64,000 bases of DNA, taken from NCBI RefSeq assembly GCF_014822185.1, contig NZ_QVLR01000009.1, positions 186,001 through 250,000 on the forward strand, written 5' to 3'. Numbering within the stretch: position 1 is the stretch's first letter; every line of letters starts with the position of its first letter. Below, one piece after another: positions 51,343 through 62,659 of this stretch. The position numbers and the translations under genes are program-made. The notes under the pieces are model-generated. The model did not search any database, was not told the DNA's origin, and was given only the letters and a program-made list of their open reading frames with translations. This DNA is from Azoarcus sp. Aa7 (lineage in GTDB: Bacteria; Pseudomonadota; Gammaproteobacteria; Burkholderiales; Rhodocyclaceae).

Positions 51343-52701
51343 TCAGCGCATCATGCCGGGCAGCATGCCCTTCATGCCGCGCATCATCTTCTGCATGCCG
51401 CCCTTGGAGAACTGCTTCATGACCTTCTGCGTCTGCTCGAACTGATTGAGCAGGCGATTGACTTCCTGCACGGTCACGCCCGCCCCGGCGGCAATGCGCC
51501 GCTTGCGGCTCGCCTTGAGGAGCTCCGGCTTGGCGCGCTCCAGGGGCGTCATCGAATTGATGATGCCCTCGATCCGCCCGATCGCCTTCTCCTCGACACC
51601 GCCCTGCAGCTTTCCGGCCATCTGCGAGAACTGCGCGGGCAGCTTGTCCATCATCGACGCAAGACCGCCCATCTTGCGCATCTGCCCGATCTGCTCCTTG
51701 AAGTCGTTGAGGTCGAAGCCCTTGCCGGTCTTGAGCTTCTCTGCGAAGGCACGCGCCTTCTCCTCATCGACCCCGCGCCGCGCGTCCTCGACCAGGCCGA
51801 GGATGTCGCCCATGCCGAGGATCCGGCTGGCCATGCGCTCGGGGTGAAATTCCTCCAGGCCGGTGAGCTTCTCGCCCACGCCGGCGAACTTCAGCGGCTT
51901 GCCGGTCACGTGGCGAACGGACAGCGCCGCACCGCCGCGCGCATCGCCGTCGAGCTTGGTCAGTACGACACCGGTGAGGGGCAAGGCCTCGTTGAAGGCC
52001 CGCGCCGTATTCACTGCGTCCTGGCCGAGCATCGCGTCGACCACGAACAGCGTTTCGACGGGATTGATCGCGGCATGGATCGCCTTGATCTCCTCCATCA
52101 TCGCCTGATCGATCGCGAGCCGGCCGGCCGTATCGAACAGCACCACGTCATAGTAGTGACGCCGTGCATGGTCGACGACCGCAAGGGCGATATCGACGGG
52201 CTTCTGGTCGGGCGTCGTCGGATAGAAATCGATCCCGGCCTGCGCGGAGACCGCCTTCAGCTGCTCGATCGCGGCGGGCCGATAGACGTCGGCCGAGACT
52301 GCGAGGACCTTCTTCTTCATCCGCTCGTGCAGCAGCTTGCCGAGCTTGCCGGTGGTGGTCGTCTTGCCCGCGCCCTGCAGGCCCGCCATCAGGATCACGG
52401 CCGGCGGCTGCGTCGCGAGGTTCAGACCGATGTGGGCGCCGCCCATCAGGGCCTTCAGTTCATCGTGCACCACCCCCACAAGGGCCTGGCCGGGCGTCAG
52501 CGAGCCGACGACTTCCTGGCCGACAGCCTTCTCCTTCACCCGCGCGATGAAGTCCTTGACCACGGGCAGGGCCACATCCGCCTCGAGGAGCGCAAGACGC
52601 ACCTCGCGCATTGCATCCTGGATATTGTCTTCGGTGAGGCGTGCCTGGCCACGCAGGGTCTTGACGACCCTGGAGAGGCGCTGAGTGAGATTGTCGAGCA
52701 T
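51343..52701 (-). CDS. ffh: Signal recognition particle protein
   Basis: Ffh binds 4.5S RNA and nascent membrane-protein signals. The 452-residue product has the N domain (MLDNLTQRLSRVVKTLRG) and the GTPase G domain with GLQGAGKTTTTGKLG and FDTAGRLAI. The C-terminal methionine-rich M domain ends MMRGMKGMLPGMMR. ATG at 52701 was chosen as the family start. The upstream frame reaches into the divergent gene. It is divergent from the YpjD-like gene with a 42-base gap, and heads the minus-strand run to gloA. Confidence 0.97.
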   Translation of the reverse strand: MLDNLTQRLSRVVKTLRGQARLTEDNIQDAMREVRLALLEADVALPVVKDFIARVKEKAVGQEVVGSLTPGQALVGVVHDELKALMGGAHIGLNLATQPPAVILMAGLQGAGKTTTTGKLGKLLHERMKKKVLAVSADVYRPAAIEQLKAVSAQAGIDFYPTTPDQKPVDIALAVVDHARRHYYDVVLFDTAGRLAIDQAMMEEIKAIHAAINPVETLFVVDAMLGQDAVNTARAFNEALPLTGVVLTKLDGDARGGAALSVRHVTGKPLKFAGVGEKLTGLEEFHPERMASRILGMGDILGLVEDARRGVDEEKARAFAEKLKTGKGFDLNDFKEQIGQMRKMGGLASMMDKLPAQFSQMAGKLQGGVEEKAIGRIEGIINSMTPLERAKPELLKASRKRRIAAGAGVTVQEVNRLLNQFEQTQKVMKQFSKGGMQKMMRGMKGMLPGMMR

Positions 52702-52743
52702 ATTGGCTGGGGCCCTAGGCCTTGGAGTAAACTGCAGGGAACT

Positions 52744-53571
52744 ATGCAAACCATTCTACTTCATCTGTTCGCCGCGACGCTCTACGCGGTTCTGGGCGCC
52801 CACTTCTGGCGGGTCACGGCACAGGCAGCGCCGAACCAGCCGAGGCGCAGCATGTCGACCGCGGAACGAATGACGATGTTCGGCGCGATCCTTGCCCATG
52901 GCTGGGCACTGCAGGGAGAACTGTTCCCCGGCGAAGGCATGCGTTTCGGCTTCGGCTTCGCCGTATCGCTGGTCATCTGGCTGGCGGTGTGCTTCTACTG
53001 GATCGAGACCTTCTACGCCCGCCTCGACGGCCTTCACGGCGTCGTCGTCGCCGCCGGCGTGGCAGGCAGCCTGCTGCCCCTCGGCTTTCCGGGGCAGCAT
53101 ATCCTCGTGAATGCCGGCAGCCCCGGATTCCGCGCCCACTTCATCATGGCGATGCTGGCCTACAGCGTATTCACGCTGGCAGCCCTGCACGCGATGCTGA
53201 TGGCCATCGCGGAGCGGCAGCTGCACAGCGGACGGCTCACCAGGACCTTCGCGAACCTGCCCCCGCTGCTGACGATGGAGACGCTGCTGTTCCGGCTGAT
53301 CGGAATCGCGTTCATCCTGCTGACGCTCACGCTGAGCTCGGGCGTCGTGTTCTCGGAAACGCTGTTCGGACAAGCCTTCCGCCTCGACCACAAGACGGTT
53401 TTCGCGATCGTTTCGTGGCTGCTTTTCGGAGCCCTTCTCGTCGGACGGCGCGTCTGGGGCTGGCGCGGACGCGTCGCGCTGCGCTGGACGCTGGCCGGCT
53501 TCATTGCGCTGTTACTCGCATACGTCGGCAGCCGTTTCGTGATCGAGGTGCTGCTCGGGCGCACCACCTGA
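52744..53571 (+). CDS. YpjD/CcsA-like cytochrome c assembly family membrane protein
   Basis: The 275-residue product is a multi-pass membrane protein with about eight hydrophobic segments. Conserved histidines are seen in AHGWALQ, RAHFIMAMLAYS and LDHKTVFAIVSW, which fit the CcsA/YpjD family. Those proteins handle heme or act with magnesium transport; the exact role here is unknown. ATG at 52744 is used. The frame extends far upstream, but that part is antisense to ffh. The place next to ffh and pilB is usual in betaproteobacteria. The 103 bases before pilB hold no gene. Confidence 0.87.
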   Translation: MQTILLHLFAATLYAVLGAHFWRVTAQAAPNQPRRSMSTAERMTMFGAILAHGWALQGELFPGEGMRFGFGFAVSLVIWLAVCFYWIETFYARLDGLHGVVVAAGVAGSLLPLGFPGQHILVNAGSPGFRAHFIMAMLAYSVFTLAALHAMLMAIAERQLHSGRLTRTFANLPPLLTMETLLFRLIGIAFILLTLTLSSGVVFSETLFGQAFRLDHKTVFAIVSWLLFGALLVGRRVWGWRGRVALRWTLAGFIALLLAYVGSRFVIEVLLGRTT

Positions 53572-53674
53572 TCCCGGACAGGCGGCCCGGACTGCCGCCA
53601 TACGCATCGACCGCGGCCTTTACAATTCATTACGCGGCGGGCAAGATCGAATGTCAGTTAGCTAAGACCGGGAC

Positions 53675-55390
53675 ATGGCAGCAAACCCCCAGACCGCCCT
53701 GAGCGGACTCGCGCGAGCACTGATCCAGCACGGCCGGCTCTCCGAAGCCGATGCGGTTACGTGCACCAAGGGCGCGGCAGCCGTCCCGAACGGCTTCATC
53801 CTCGAACTTGCGCAGCGCAAGCTCCTGACCGCCAAGGCCGTCGCCTGGTTCGCAGCCGAAACTTTCGGCTATCCGCTGCTCGACATCTCGTCCGTGGATC
53901 GCGCCAGCATCCCCCGCGATGCGATCGACCGCAAGCTGATGGCCAAGCATCAGGTCGTCGCGCTGGGCAAACGCCAGAATCGCCTCACCGTTGCGACGGC
54001 CGACCCGTCCAACATGCGCGCGCTCGACGAGATCCGCTTCCAGACCGGGATGCAGGTCGATCTCATCGTCGTCGAAGCCGACCGCCTCGCACGCCTCGCC
54101 GAAGCACTTTCCGAATCGACCGAAGACACGCTCAAGGATCTTACGGGCGAAGAATTCGACATGGACCTCCTGCAGGACCAGGAGACCACGGAGCAGGCAA
54201 GCGAGGACGCCTCAGCGGAAGTCGACGACGCCCCGGTCGTCAAGTTCATCCAGAAAGTCCTGATCGACGCGATCAACGAAGGCGCGTCCGACATCCACTT
54301 CGAGCCTTACGAAAAGTACTACCGGATCCGCGTCCGCACCGACGGCATCCTGCGGGAAATCGCCCAGCCGCCACTGATCCTGAAGGAAAAGATCGCGGCA
54401 CGCATCAAGGTCATCTCGCGCCTGGACATTTCCGAGAAGCGCGTCCCGCAGGACGGTCGCATGAAGCTCGTTCTGTCGAAGAACAAGTCGATCGACTTCC
54501 GCGTGTCCTCGTTGCCGACCCTGCATGGCGAGAAGATCGTCATGCGTATTCTCGATGCATCCTCGGCGATGCTGGGGGTCGACGCGCTCGGTTACGAGCC
54601 GGAACAGAAAAAGGTGCTGCTCGACGCGATCGAGCGTCCATACGGAATGATTCTCGTGACCGGACCAACCGGCTCGGGCAAGACCGTGTCGCTGTACACC
54701 TGTCTGAACATCCTCAACAAACCGGGCGTCAACATCTCGACCGCGGAGGACCCCGCGGAAATCAACCTGGCCGGCATCAATCAGGTCAACGTGAACGACA
54801 AGGCCGGCCTGACCTTCGCCGCGTCGCTGCGCGCCTTTCTGCGCCAGGATCCGGACGTGATCATGGTCGGCGAAGTTCGCGATCTCGAGACCGCCGAAAT
54901 CTCGATCAAGGCGGCGCAGACCGGCCACCTCGTACTGTCGACGCTGCACACCAACGACGCCCCGACCACACTCGAGCGCCTGCGCAACATGGGCGTCGCA
55001 CCGTTCAACATCGCTTCCTCGGTGATCCTGATCACCGCGCAGCGCCTCGCGCGGCGCCTGTGCACGTGCAAGCAGCCGGTGGACATCCCGGTCGAAGCCT
55101 TGCTTGAAGCGGGATTCAGCGGCGACGACCTCGACGGCAGCTGGCGCCCGTACGGCCCTGTCGGGTGCGAGCGCTGCAAAGGCAGCGGCTACAAGGGGCG
55201 CCTGGGTATCTACCAGGTAATGCCCATTTCCGAAGAAATTGCCCATATCATCATGACCAACGGCAATTCGATGGACATCGCGGCACAAGCTCACCGCGAA
55301 GGCGTGCGCGACCTGCGCCAGTCCGGTCTGCTGAAAGTGAAACAGGGTGCGACCTCGCTTGAGGAAGTGCTCGCCACCACCAACGAATAG
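53675..55390 (+). CDS. pilB: PilB, type IV pilus extension ATPase
   Basis: PilB is the cytoplasmic hexameric ATPase that drives pilus assembly. The 571-residue product has an N-terminal MshEN-type domain, the Walker A loop GPTGSGKTVSLYT, an Asp-box-like stretch near RQDPDVIMVGEVRD, and a His box in TGHLVLSTLHTNDA. The zinc-binding tetracysteine set is CTCK followed by CERCKG. ATG at 53675 begins the family-like MAANPQTALSGLARALIQHG. pilC follows 16 bases later and pilD after that, the standard pilBCD order. Confidence 0.97.
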   Translation: MAANPQTALSGLARALIQHGRLSEADAVTCTKGAAAVPNGFILELAQRKLLTAKAVAWFAAETFGYPLLDISSVDRASIPRDAIDRKLMAKHQVVALGKRQNRLTVATADPSNMRALDEIRFQTGMQVDLIVVEADRLARLAEALSESTEDTLKDLTGEEFDMDLLQDQETTEQASEDASAEVDDAPVVKFIQKVLIDAINEGASDIHFEPYEKYYRIRVRTDGILREIAQPPLILKEKIAARIKVISRLDISEKRVPQDGRMKLVLSKNKSIDFRVSSLPTLHGEKIVMRILDASSAMLGVDALGYEPEQKKVLLDAIERPYGMILVTGPTGSGKTVSLYTCLNILNKPGVNISTAEDPAEINLAGINQVNVNDKAGLTFAASLRAFLRQDPDVIMVGEVRDLETAEISIKAAQTGHLVLSTLHTNDAPTTLERLRNMGVAPFNIASSVILITAQRLARRLCTCKQPVDIPVEALLEAGFSGDDLDGSWRPYGPVGCERCKGSGYKGRLGIYQVMPISEEIAHIIMTNGNSMDIAAQAHREGVRDLRQSGLLKVKQGATSLEEVLATTNE

Positions 55391-55406
55391 GGAACATCGA
55401 ACGCTC

Positions 55407-56639
55407 ATGGCGACCACCACTCGAGCCAGAGGAGCCGCCGCCGGCCCCAAGGAAACCCTCTACACGTGGGAAGGCAAGGACAAAAACGGCAAGCAGGTGC
55501 GCGGCGAAATGCGCGCGAGCGGCGAATCGGTCGTTCAGGCCACGCTGCGCCGTCAGGGCGTACAGGTCCTCAAGGTCAAGAAGGCCAAGATGTCCCGCGG
55601 CCACAAGATCACCGACAAGGACATCGCGCTGTTCACGCGCCAACTGGCGACGATGATGAAGTCCGGCGTCCCGCTGCTGCAGGCCTTCGACATCGGCATC
55701 AAGGGGTCCGGCAACCCCAGCCTGGCACGTCTGCTGAACGACGTGCGCAACGACGTCGAAACCGGATCCAGCCTCTCCCAGGCCTTCAGCAAGCATCCCG
55801 TATATTTCGACAAGCTGTTCTGCAACCTGGTCGGAGCCGGCGAGCAGGCGGGTATTCTCGACGGACTTCTCGACCGCATCGCGACCTACAAGGAAAAGAT
55901 TCTCGCGATCAAGAGCAAGATCAAGTCCGCGATGTTCTACCCGATCGCGGTCATCGTGGTCGCGGCGATCGTCGTGACCGTGATCATGCTGTTCGTGGTG
56001 CCCGAGTTCAAGAAGGTGTTCGCGAGCTTCGGCGCCGAGTTGCCCGCCCCGACGCTGATGGTGATCGGAATCTCCGACGCCTTCGTCGCGTACTGGTACA
56101 TCATATTCGGCATCATTGCGGGAGCGATCACCGCGATCAGCTACACGTACAAGCGCTCGACGGCGATGCAGATTGCCGTCGACCGCATCGTACTGAAGCT
56201 CCCGGTGGTCGGCGATATCGTCCTGAAGGCAACGATCGCGCGCTGGACGCGCACGCTGTCGACGATGTTCGCGGCCGGCGTGCCGCTCGTCGAAGCGCTC
56301 GACTCGGTCGGGGGAGCCGCAGGCAACTACGTGTACCTGACGGCGACCAGGCAGATCCAGACCGAGGTCAGCACCGGCACCAGCCTGACAGTGGCGATGC
56401 AGAACTCCAACGTCTTCCCCAGCATGGTCGTGCAGATGGTCTCGATCGGCGAGGAGTCGGGCCAACTCGATTCGATGCTCGGCAAGGTCGCCGATTTCTT
56501 CGAACAGGAAGTCGATGACGCCGTCGCCGGCCTGTCGACCCTGCTCGAACCGCTCATCATGGTCTTCCTCGGCACGGTCATCGGCGGCCTCGTCGTCGCG
56601 ATGTACCTGCCGATCTTCAAGCTCGGCCAGGTCGTCTGA
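55407..56639 (+). CDS. pilC: PilC, type IV pilus inner-membrane platform protein
   Basis: PilC is the inner-membrane core on which PilB and PilT act. The 410-residue product has two repeated GspF-type domains, each with the helical segment around FTRQLATMMKSGVPLLQAFD and WTRTLSTMFAAGVPLVEALD. Three membrane segments are visible (about 175-205, 225-250 and 380-405). ATG at 55407 was chosen because the longer frame lies in pilB. It lies between pilB and pilD. Confidence 0.97.
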   Translation: MATTTRARGAAAGPKETLYTWEGKDKNGKQVRGEMRASGESVVQATLRRQGVQVLKVKKAKMSRGHKITDKDIALFTRQLATMMKSGVPLLQAFDIGIKGSGNPSLARLLNDVRNDVETGSSLSQAFSKHPVYFDKLFCNLVGAGEQAGILDGLLDRIATYKEKILAIKSKIKSAMFYPIAVIVVAAIVVTVIMLFVVPEFKKVFASFGAELPAPTLMVIGISDAFVAYWYIIFGIIAGAITAISYTYKRSTAMQIAVDRIVLKLPVVGDIVLKATIARWTRTLSTMFAAGVPLVEALDSVGGAAGNYVYLTATRQIQTEVSTGTSLTVAMQNSNVFPSMVVQMVSIGEESGQLDSMLGKVADFFEQEVDDAVAGLSTLLEPLIMVFLGTVIGGLVVAMYLPIFKLGQVV

Positions 56640-56693
56640 CCCCTCCCTGCCGCCCGGCACGCACCTGCCGGGCGGCACCACGCAAGCCCTCCC

Positions 56694-57545
56694 ATGCCAG
56701 ATTTCCTCCGCGACCCGATCCTGTTCACCTTCCTCGCAACGCTTCTCGGCCTTTTCGTCGGCAGTTTCCTGAACGTCGTGATCCATCGCCTGCCGCAGAT
56801 GATGGAGCGCGAATGGCATGCACAGGCCGCGGAACTGCGCAACGAGCAGCCCCCGCATCAGGACACGTTCAACCTCGCCACCCCGCGCTCGCGTTGCCCG
56901 CACTGCGGGCACATGATCACGGCACTCGAGAACATCCCGGTCGTCAGCTACCTGATGCTGCGGGGACGCTGCCGCCATTGCAGCGCCCCCATCAGCCGCC
57001 GCTATCCCGTCGTCGAGATGCTGACGGCCGTCCTGTCGGGCTACGCCGCCTGGCATTTCGGTTTCGGCCTTGCCGCACTCGGCGCCCTGGCCTTCGTCTG
57101 GACAATGATCGCGCTCGCCTTCATCGACCTCGACACCCAGCTTCTGCCCGACAGCCTGACGCTGCCCCTGCTCTGGCTGGGGCTCGCGTTGAACCTCGCC
57201 GGCACCTACTCGGACATTTCGGCGAGCGTGATCGGTGCGATGGCGGGCTATCTTGCGCTGTGGTCGGTGTATTGGCTCTTCAAGCTGGCGACCGGCAAGG
57301 AAGGCATGGGCTATGGCGACTTCAAGCTGCTTGGCGCCATCGGAGCATGGCTGGGATGGCAGATGCTGCCGCTGACGATCCTGTTCTCGTCGCTGGTGGG
57401 GGCAGTAGTCGGCATCGGCCTGATCGTGTTCGCGCGCCACGGCCGCAACGTCCCCATCCCCTTCGGGCCCTATCTCGCAGCGGCGGGCGTGCTGGCGATG
57501 TTCTGGGGGCAGCCCCTGACGGCGCTCTACCTCGGCAACTTCTGA
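56694..57545 (+). CDS. pilD: PilD, prepilin peptidase and N-methyltransferase
   Basis: PilD cuts the leader from type IV prepilins and methylates the new N-terminus. The 283-residue membrane protein begins with LLGLFVGSFLNVVIHRLP. It has the two cysteine pairs CPHCGH and CRHCSAP of the full-length enzyme. The catalytic aspartates lie in FIDLDTQLLPD and GYGDFKLLG. The 54-base gap from pilC includes a GC-rich inverted repeat. The 128 bases after it hold no gene; in many relatives coaE follows pilD, but not here. Confidence 0.96.
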   Translation: MPDFLRDPILFTFLATLLGLFVGSFLNVVIHRLPQMMEREWHAQAAELRNEQPPHQDTFNLATPRSRCPHCGHMITALENIPVVSYLMLRGRCRHCSAPISRRYPVVEMLTAVLSGYAAWHFGFGLAALGALAFVWTMIALAFIDLDTQLLPDSLTLPLLWLGLALNLAGTYSDISASVIGAMAGYLALWSVYWLFKLATGKEGMGYGDFKLLGAIGAWLGWQMLPLTILFSSLVGAVVGIGLIVFARHGRNVPIPFGPYLAAAGVLAMFWGQPLTALYLGNF

Positions 57546-57673
57546 CGCGGGCTTGAAGGCCCGCCGGGCGCCCCCATATGAGAAAGACTGCCATGCTCGC
57601 GCGCGACCGGCGGCTCCCTTCTCGCCAATGCTGCGTTGCGCTAGACTTAGACGCTTGATTTCCGGAGGTTGCC

Positions 57674-57934
57674 ATGCCCATTTATGAATATCGTTGCGAC
57701 AGCTGCGGGTTCCAGAAGGAACATCTCCAGAAGATGAGTGACGAGCCGCTCGCCGTCTGCCCGTCCTGCAAAGCGAACAGCTATCAGAAGCTACTCTCCG
57801 CAGCCGGCTTCCAGCTGAAGGGTACCGGCTGGTATGCGACGGATTTCAAGGGCAGCACTTCCGCCCCGGCGAAGGCAGAGCCCGCCGCTGCGCCGGCAGG
57901 CTGTGGCGGCGCGTGCGCCTGCCACCCGGGCTGA
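57674..57934 (+). CDS. FmdB-type zinc-ribbon protein
   Basis: This 86-residue protein starts MPIYEYRCDSCGFQKEHLQK. It has two CXXC pairs (CDSCG and CPSCK) forming a zinc ribbon, and ends with an Ala/Pro-rich tail and the cysteine cluster CGGACACH. It belongs to the FmdB/putative regulatory protein family of unknown function. ATG at 57674 has GGAGGTTGCC upstream. It precedes the DUF502 gene and aspS. Confidence 0.92.
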   Translation: MPIYEYRCDSCGFQKEHLQKMSDEPLAVCPSCKANSYQKLLSAAGFQLKGTGWYATDFKGSTSAPAKAEPAAAPAGCGGACACHPG

Positions 57935-57949
57935 GGGCGATTGCGGCAC

Positions 57950-58576
57950 GTGAAAAAGTATTTCATCACCGGACTGCTGATCTGGATCCCGCTGTCGATC
58001 ACCTTCATGGTCCTGGCGTGGATCGTCGGCACACTCGACCAGATCATCGAATGGCTGCCTGACGGCCTTCAGCCGCGAAACCTGCTCGGCTTCGACATTC
58101 CCGGCGCCGGCCTCGTGCTCGGCCTGGTCATCCTGCTGAGCACCGGCCTCGTTGCGGCCAACGTCATCGGGCAGAAGGTCGTCCGCTACTGGGAGGCGCT
58201 CCTTGCCCGCATCCCGGTGGTCAAATCGCTCTATTACGGCGTAAAGCAGGTTTCGGACACGCTGTTTTCCAGTTCCGGCCAGGCTTTCCGCAAGGCACTG
58301 CTCGTCCAGTACCCGCGCCAGGGCTCGTGGACGATCGCCTTCCTCACCGGCAAGCCCGGCGGCGACGCAGCCACTCACCTCAAGGGTGAGCACGTCAGCG
58401 TGTATGTGCCGACGACCCCGAACCCCACCTCGGGCTTTTTTCTGATGATGGCCAGGGAAGACGTGATCGAACTCGACATGAGTGTCGATGAAGCCCTGAA
58501 GTACATCATCTCGATGGGCGTGGTGGCACCTCCCGCGCACGTCGCTCCAGCGCGCTCGGCGCTCCTGAATGAGTAA
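57950..58576 (+). CDS. DUF502 membrane protein
   Basis: This 208-residue protein has two membrane segments (about residues 5-28 and 55-78) and a C-terminal soluble domain with ARIPVVKSLYYGVKQ and VYVPTTPNPTSGFF. These are hallmarks of the DUF502 family, whose function is not known. GTG at 57950 gives VKKYFITGLLIWIPL, the usual family start. TTG at 57941 adds three residues and lies closer to the GAGGG ribosome site, so the start is uncertain. aspS follows 45 bases later across a short GC-rich inverted repeat. Confidence 0.9.
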   Translation: MKKYFITGLLIWIPLSITFMVLAWIVGTLDQIIEWLPDGLQPRNLLGFDIPGAGLVLGLVILLSTGLVAANVIGQKVVRYWEALLARIPVVKSLYYGVKQVSDTLFSSSGQAFRKALLVQYPRQGSWTIAFLTGKPGGDAATHLKGEHVSVYVPTTPNPTSGFFLMMAREDVIELDMSVDEALKYIISMGVVAPPAHVAPARSALLNE

Positions 58577-58621
58577 CCTCGCGGCCCGCAGCGGCCGCGC
58601 CTTAGTTTCGGAACTGAACCC

Positions 58622-60421
<1,800 letters not shown>

Positions 60422-60445
60422 CGATCCACGTACACGGCATAAACG

Positions 60446-60476
60446 GAGGGCAGATGGGCGACCATCTGCCCTCTTT
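60446..60476 (+). terminator. Rho-independent terminator after aspS
   Basis: Twelve-base arms GAGGGCAGATGG (60446-60457) and CCATCTGCCCTC (60462-60473) with a GCGA loop are followed by TTTGTTT. The remaining 120 bases before the next gene show nothing recognisable. Confidence 0.92.
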
Positions 60477-60598
60477 GTTTGACCGATGCACGCCATAGGC
60501 CACAGGGCGCACCGAAAAGCTACAGAATTTCCCCGACATTGCCGTAAGCTTGGGAAACGCCCCGACGTGGCGTCACCTGTACAGCCCGCAATGGAACC

Positions 60599-62221
60599 AT
60601 GGCAGACCTCGAACGCCTGAACCTCCTCATCGTCGAAAGCAACCAGGGCATGCGCAGCCAGCTGCGGTCGATGCTCAACAGCTTCGGGATTGCCAACGTC
60701 AAGTTCGCGCCCTCGGCAGGCGCAGCCATCAGCCGCCTGCGCGACCGCCGCTACGACGTCATCCTGAGCGAATACAGCCTCGGCGATGGCCAGGACGGCC
60801 AGCATCTGCTGGAAGATCTGCGCAACAACGAGATCATTCCGCTCGACACCCTGTTCATCATGATCACGGGCGAGCGCAACTACGAGCGCGTGATCAGCGC
60901 GGCCGAACTCGCGCCGAACGACTATATCCTGAAGCCGCTCACCCCCGACATGCTGCACATGCGGCTGCTGCGGGCGCTGGAGAAGCGCGAGACCTTCCTG
61001 CCTGTCTATCGGCTCATCGAAGCCGGCGAAACGCAACGGGCGATCGATGCCTGCACGGCCCGGGCGGATACGCACCCGCGCTATCGCATCGACTTCCTGC
61101 GCCTCGAAGCGGAGCTGCACGCCGCGCTCGGACATTCGGAGCAGGCGGAAAGCATCTACCGCGAGATCCTTGCCGCAAAGGTAGTGCCGTGGGCGCGGCT
61201 CGGTCTGGCCAAGATGTTGTTCGCGAAGAAGGACTACGCGGCCGCGGAAGAAATCCTGAGCGCGCTGGTGGCAGAGAACAGCCGCTACGTCGATGCCTAC
61301 GACTGGCTCGCACGCACGCGGGAGGAAACGGGGCGCATCGAGGAGGCGCGCGACGTCCTGACCAGCGCGGTCGCCCTTTCGCCTCACCGTCTGGGGCGCC
61401 TGCGTCATCTCGGCAGCGTCCAGCTGGCCGCCGGAGACGCTCCCGCCGCCGAGCGGACCTTGGCGGAGGTCGTACGCAAGGGCAAATACTCCGATTTCCG
61501 CAATCCGGAAGATCATGTGACCCTGGTCCGGGCGCAACTCAGCCAAGGCCGTACCGAGGAGGCGCAGGCGACGATCCGCGACCTGGAGGCGAGCATGGGA
61601 GGGATGGCGACGACGCCGGTTTGCGCCTCGCTCTCGAAGGCCCTTTATCACACCAGCACCGGCGCTGCCGATCTCGCGCAGGCGGCGCTCCAGAACGCAC
61701 TGCAGGCCGGCGCCGCCCTGTCGTCCCTGTCGACCGACATGAAGCAGGAGTTGGTGAAGGCCTGCCTGGACAATCACATGGAGGCCGAAGGCAGTCAGCT
61801 GGTGATCGACATCCTGCGCAATGCCGCAGACGAACGCACGGTGGAGAAAACCCGCGCGATCCTGCAGGAGCGAGGGCACGGCGATCTGTCGAACGAACTC
61901 GAGGAGCGCGTGCATGTCGAGGTGCGGGGGCTGATCACCGCCGGTGCCGACATGGTCAAGGCGGGCGACTTCGACGGCGCAGTACGGGAGATGATGGCCG
62001 CGGTGCAGAAGATGCCGGGGAATCCGCACGTGCTCTTCAACGCGGCGCTCGCCCTGTTGCGGCACATCGAGAACCGCGGCTGGAACGAGCGCCTTGCGGC
62101 CCAGGCTCGCGGCCTGATCACGCGCACACGGCGGCTGGACCCCAGCAACCCGCGCCTCGATGCGCTGAGCGGCTTCATGCAGCAGCTGCTCCGGAAATAC
62201 AATCCGCGTCAGGACAGCTGA
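60599..62221 (+). CDS. Receiver-like domain plus TPR repeats, phospho-Asp replaced by Glu
   Basis: The 540-residue product has an N-terminal CheY-like receiver domain (about residues 5-128) and then a long series of TPR-like repeats to the end, with no DNA-binding or enzyme output domain. In the receiver the strand that normally ends in the phosphorylated Asp reads YDVILSEYSL, so the site is Glu58. The acidic pair before it is VES instead of D/E-D. Thr90 (MITGE) and Lys112 (ILKPL) are kept. It may be locked in an active-like state or act as a scaffold. ATG at 60599 lies 177 bases after aspS. Confidence 0.85.
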   Translation: MADLERLNLLIVESNQGMRSQLRSMLNSFGIANVKFAPSAGAAISRLRDRRYDVILSEYSLGDGQDGQHLLEDLRNNEIIPLDTLFIMITGERNYERVISAAELAPNDYILKPLTPDMLHMRLLRALEKRETFLPVYRLIEAGETQRAIDACTARADTHPRYRIDFLRLEAELHAALGHSEQAESIYREILAAKVVPWARLGLAKMLFAKKDYAAAEEILSALVAENSRYVDAYDWLARTREETGRIEEARDVLTSAVALSPHRLGRLRHLGSVQLAAGDAPAAERTLAEVVRKGKYSDFRNPEDHVTLVRAQLSQGRTEEAQATIRDLEASMGGMATTPVCASLSKALYHTSTGAADLAQAALQNALQAGAALSSLSTDMKQELVKACLDNHMEAEGSQLVIDILRNAADERTVEKTRAILQERGHGDLSNELEERVHVEVRGLITAGADMVKAGDFDGAVREMMAAVQKMPGNPHVLFNAALALLRHIENRGWNERLAAQARGLITRTRRLDPSNPRLDALSGFMQQLLRKYNPRQDS

Positions 62222-62279
62222 CCTCAGGAAGACAGGTCCGGCCGGACCTTCCCGGACCGGCCAGCCTCAGGAGACTCAC

Positions 62280-62645
62280 TTGCGGGCACTGATACTCAGA
62301 TTCGCGCTGTTCGCTGCAACGGCGCTCGCAGCATTGCCGGGATGCGGCCGCGGACCCGACAACTCGACGACAGCGGACGCACTCCCGCGGGAGGCGATGG
62401 CCACGGTGGTGCTGATCGACCGCGGCGGCCCCTTCCCGTATCGCAAGGACGGCACGGTGTTCCAGAATCGCGAACGCCTGCTTCCCGACAAGCCTCGCGG
62501 TTACTACCGCGAGTACACGGTGCCGACACCGGGCGAGAACGACCGCGGCGCACGCCGGATCGTCACGGGGGGGAATCCTCCCGAGGTGTATTACTACACC
62601 GCCGACCACTATCGCAGTTTCCGCCGGATCGATCCGCGGCGCTGA
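62280..62645 (+). CDS. Barnase-like secreted guanyl-specific ribonuclease
   Basis: The 121-residue precursor has a hydrophobic N-terminus ending in LPGC (Cys22), which could be a signal peptide or a lipobox. The mature part resembles barnase and RNase Sa: DGTVFQNRERLLP, the catalytic Glu78 in YYREYTV, Arg92/Arg93 in ARRIVTG, and His110 in TADHYRSFRRID. It would cut RNA after guanosine. TTG at 62280 is used because AGGAG lies six bases upstream. A barstar-like gene follows 14 bases later, as expected for a toxin and its inhibitor. A run of seven G occurs at 62567-62573. Confidence 0.85.
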   Translation: MRALILRFALFAATALAALPGCGRGPDNSTTADALPREAMATVVLIDRGGPFPYRKDGTVFQNRERLLPDKPRGYYREYTVPTPGENDRGARRIVTGGNPPEVYYYTADHYRSFRRIDPRR

Positions 62646-62659
62646 CGCGGGAGATAGCG

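Noticed and set aside
51277-52743. In-frame upstream extension of the YpjD-like protein to 764 residues
   Set aside because: The added part is antisense to ffh and not hydrophobic; the membrane protein begins at ATG 52744.
55251-57440. Open frame of 729 codons opposite pilC and pilD
   Set aside because: It is antisense to two conserved pilus genes and rich in His/Asp/Arg, as expected of a shadow frame.
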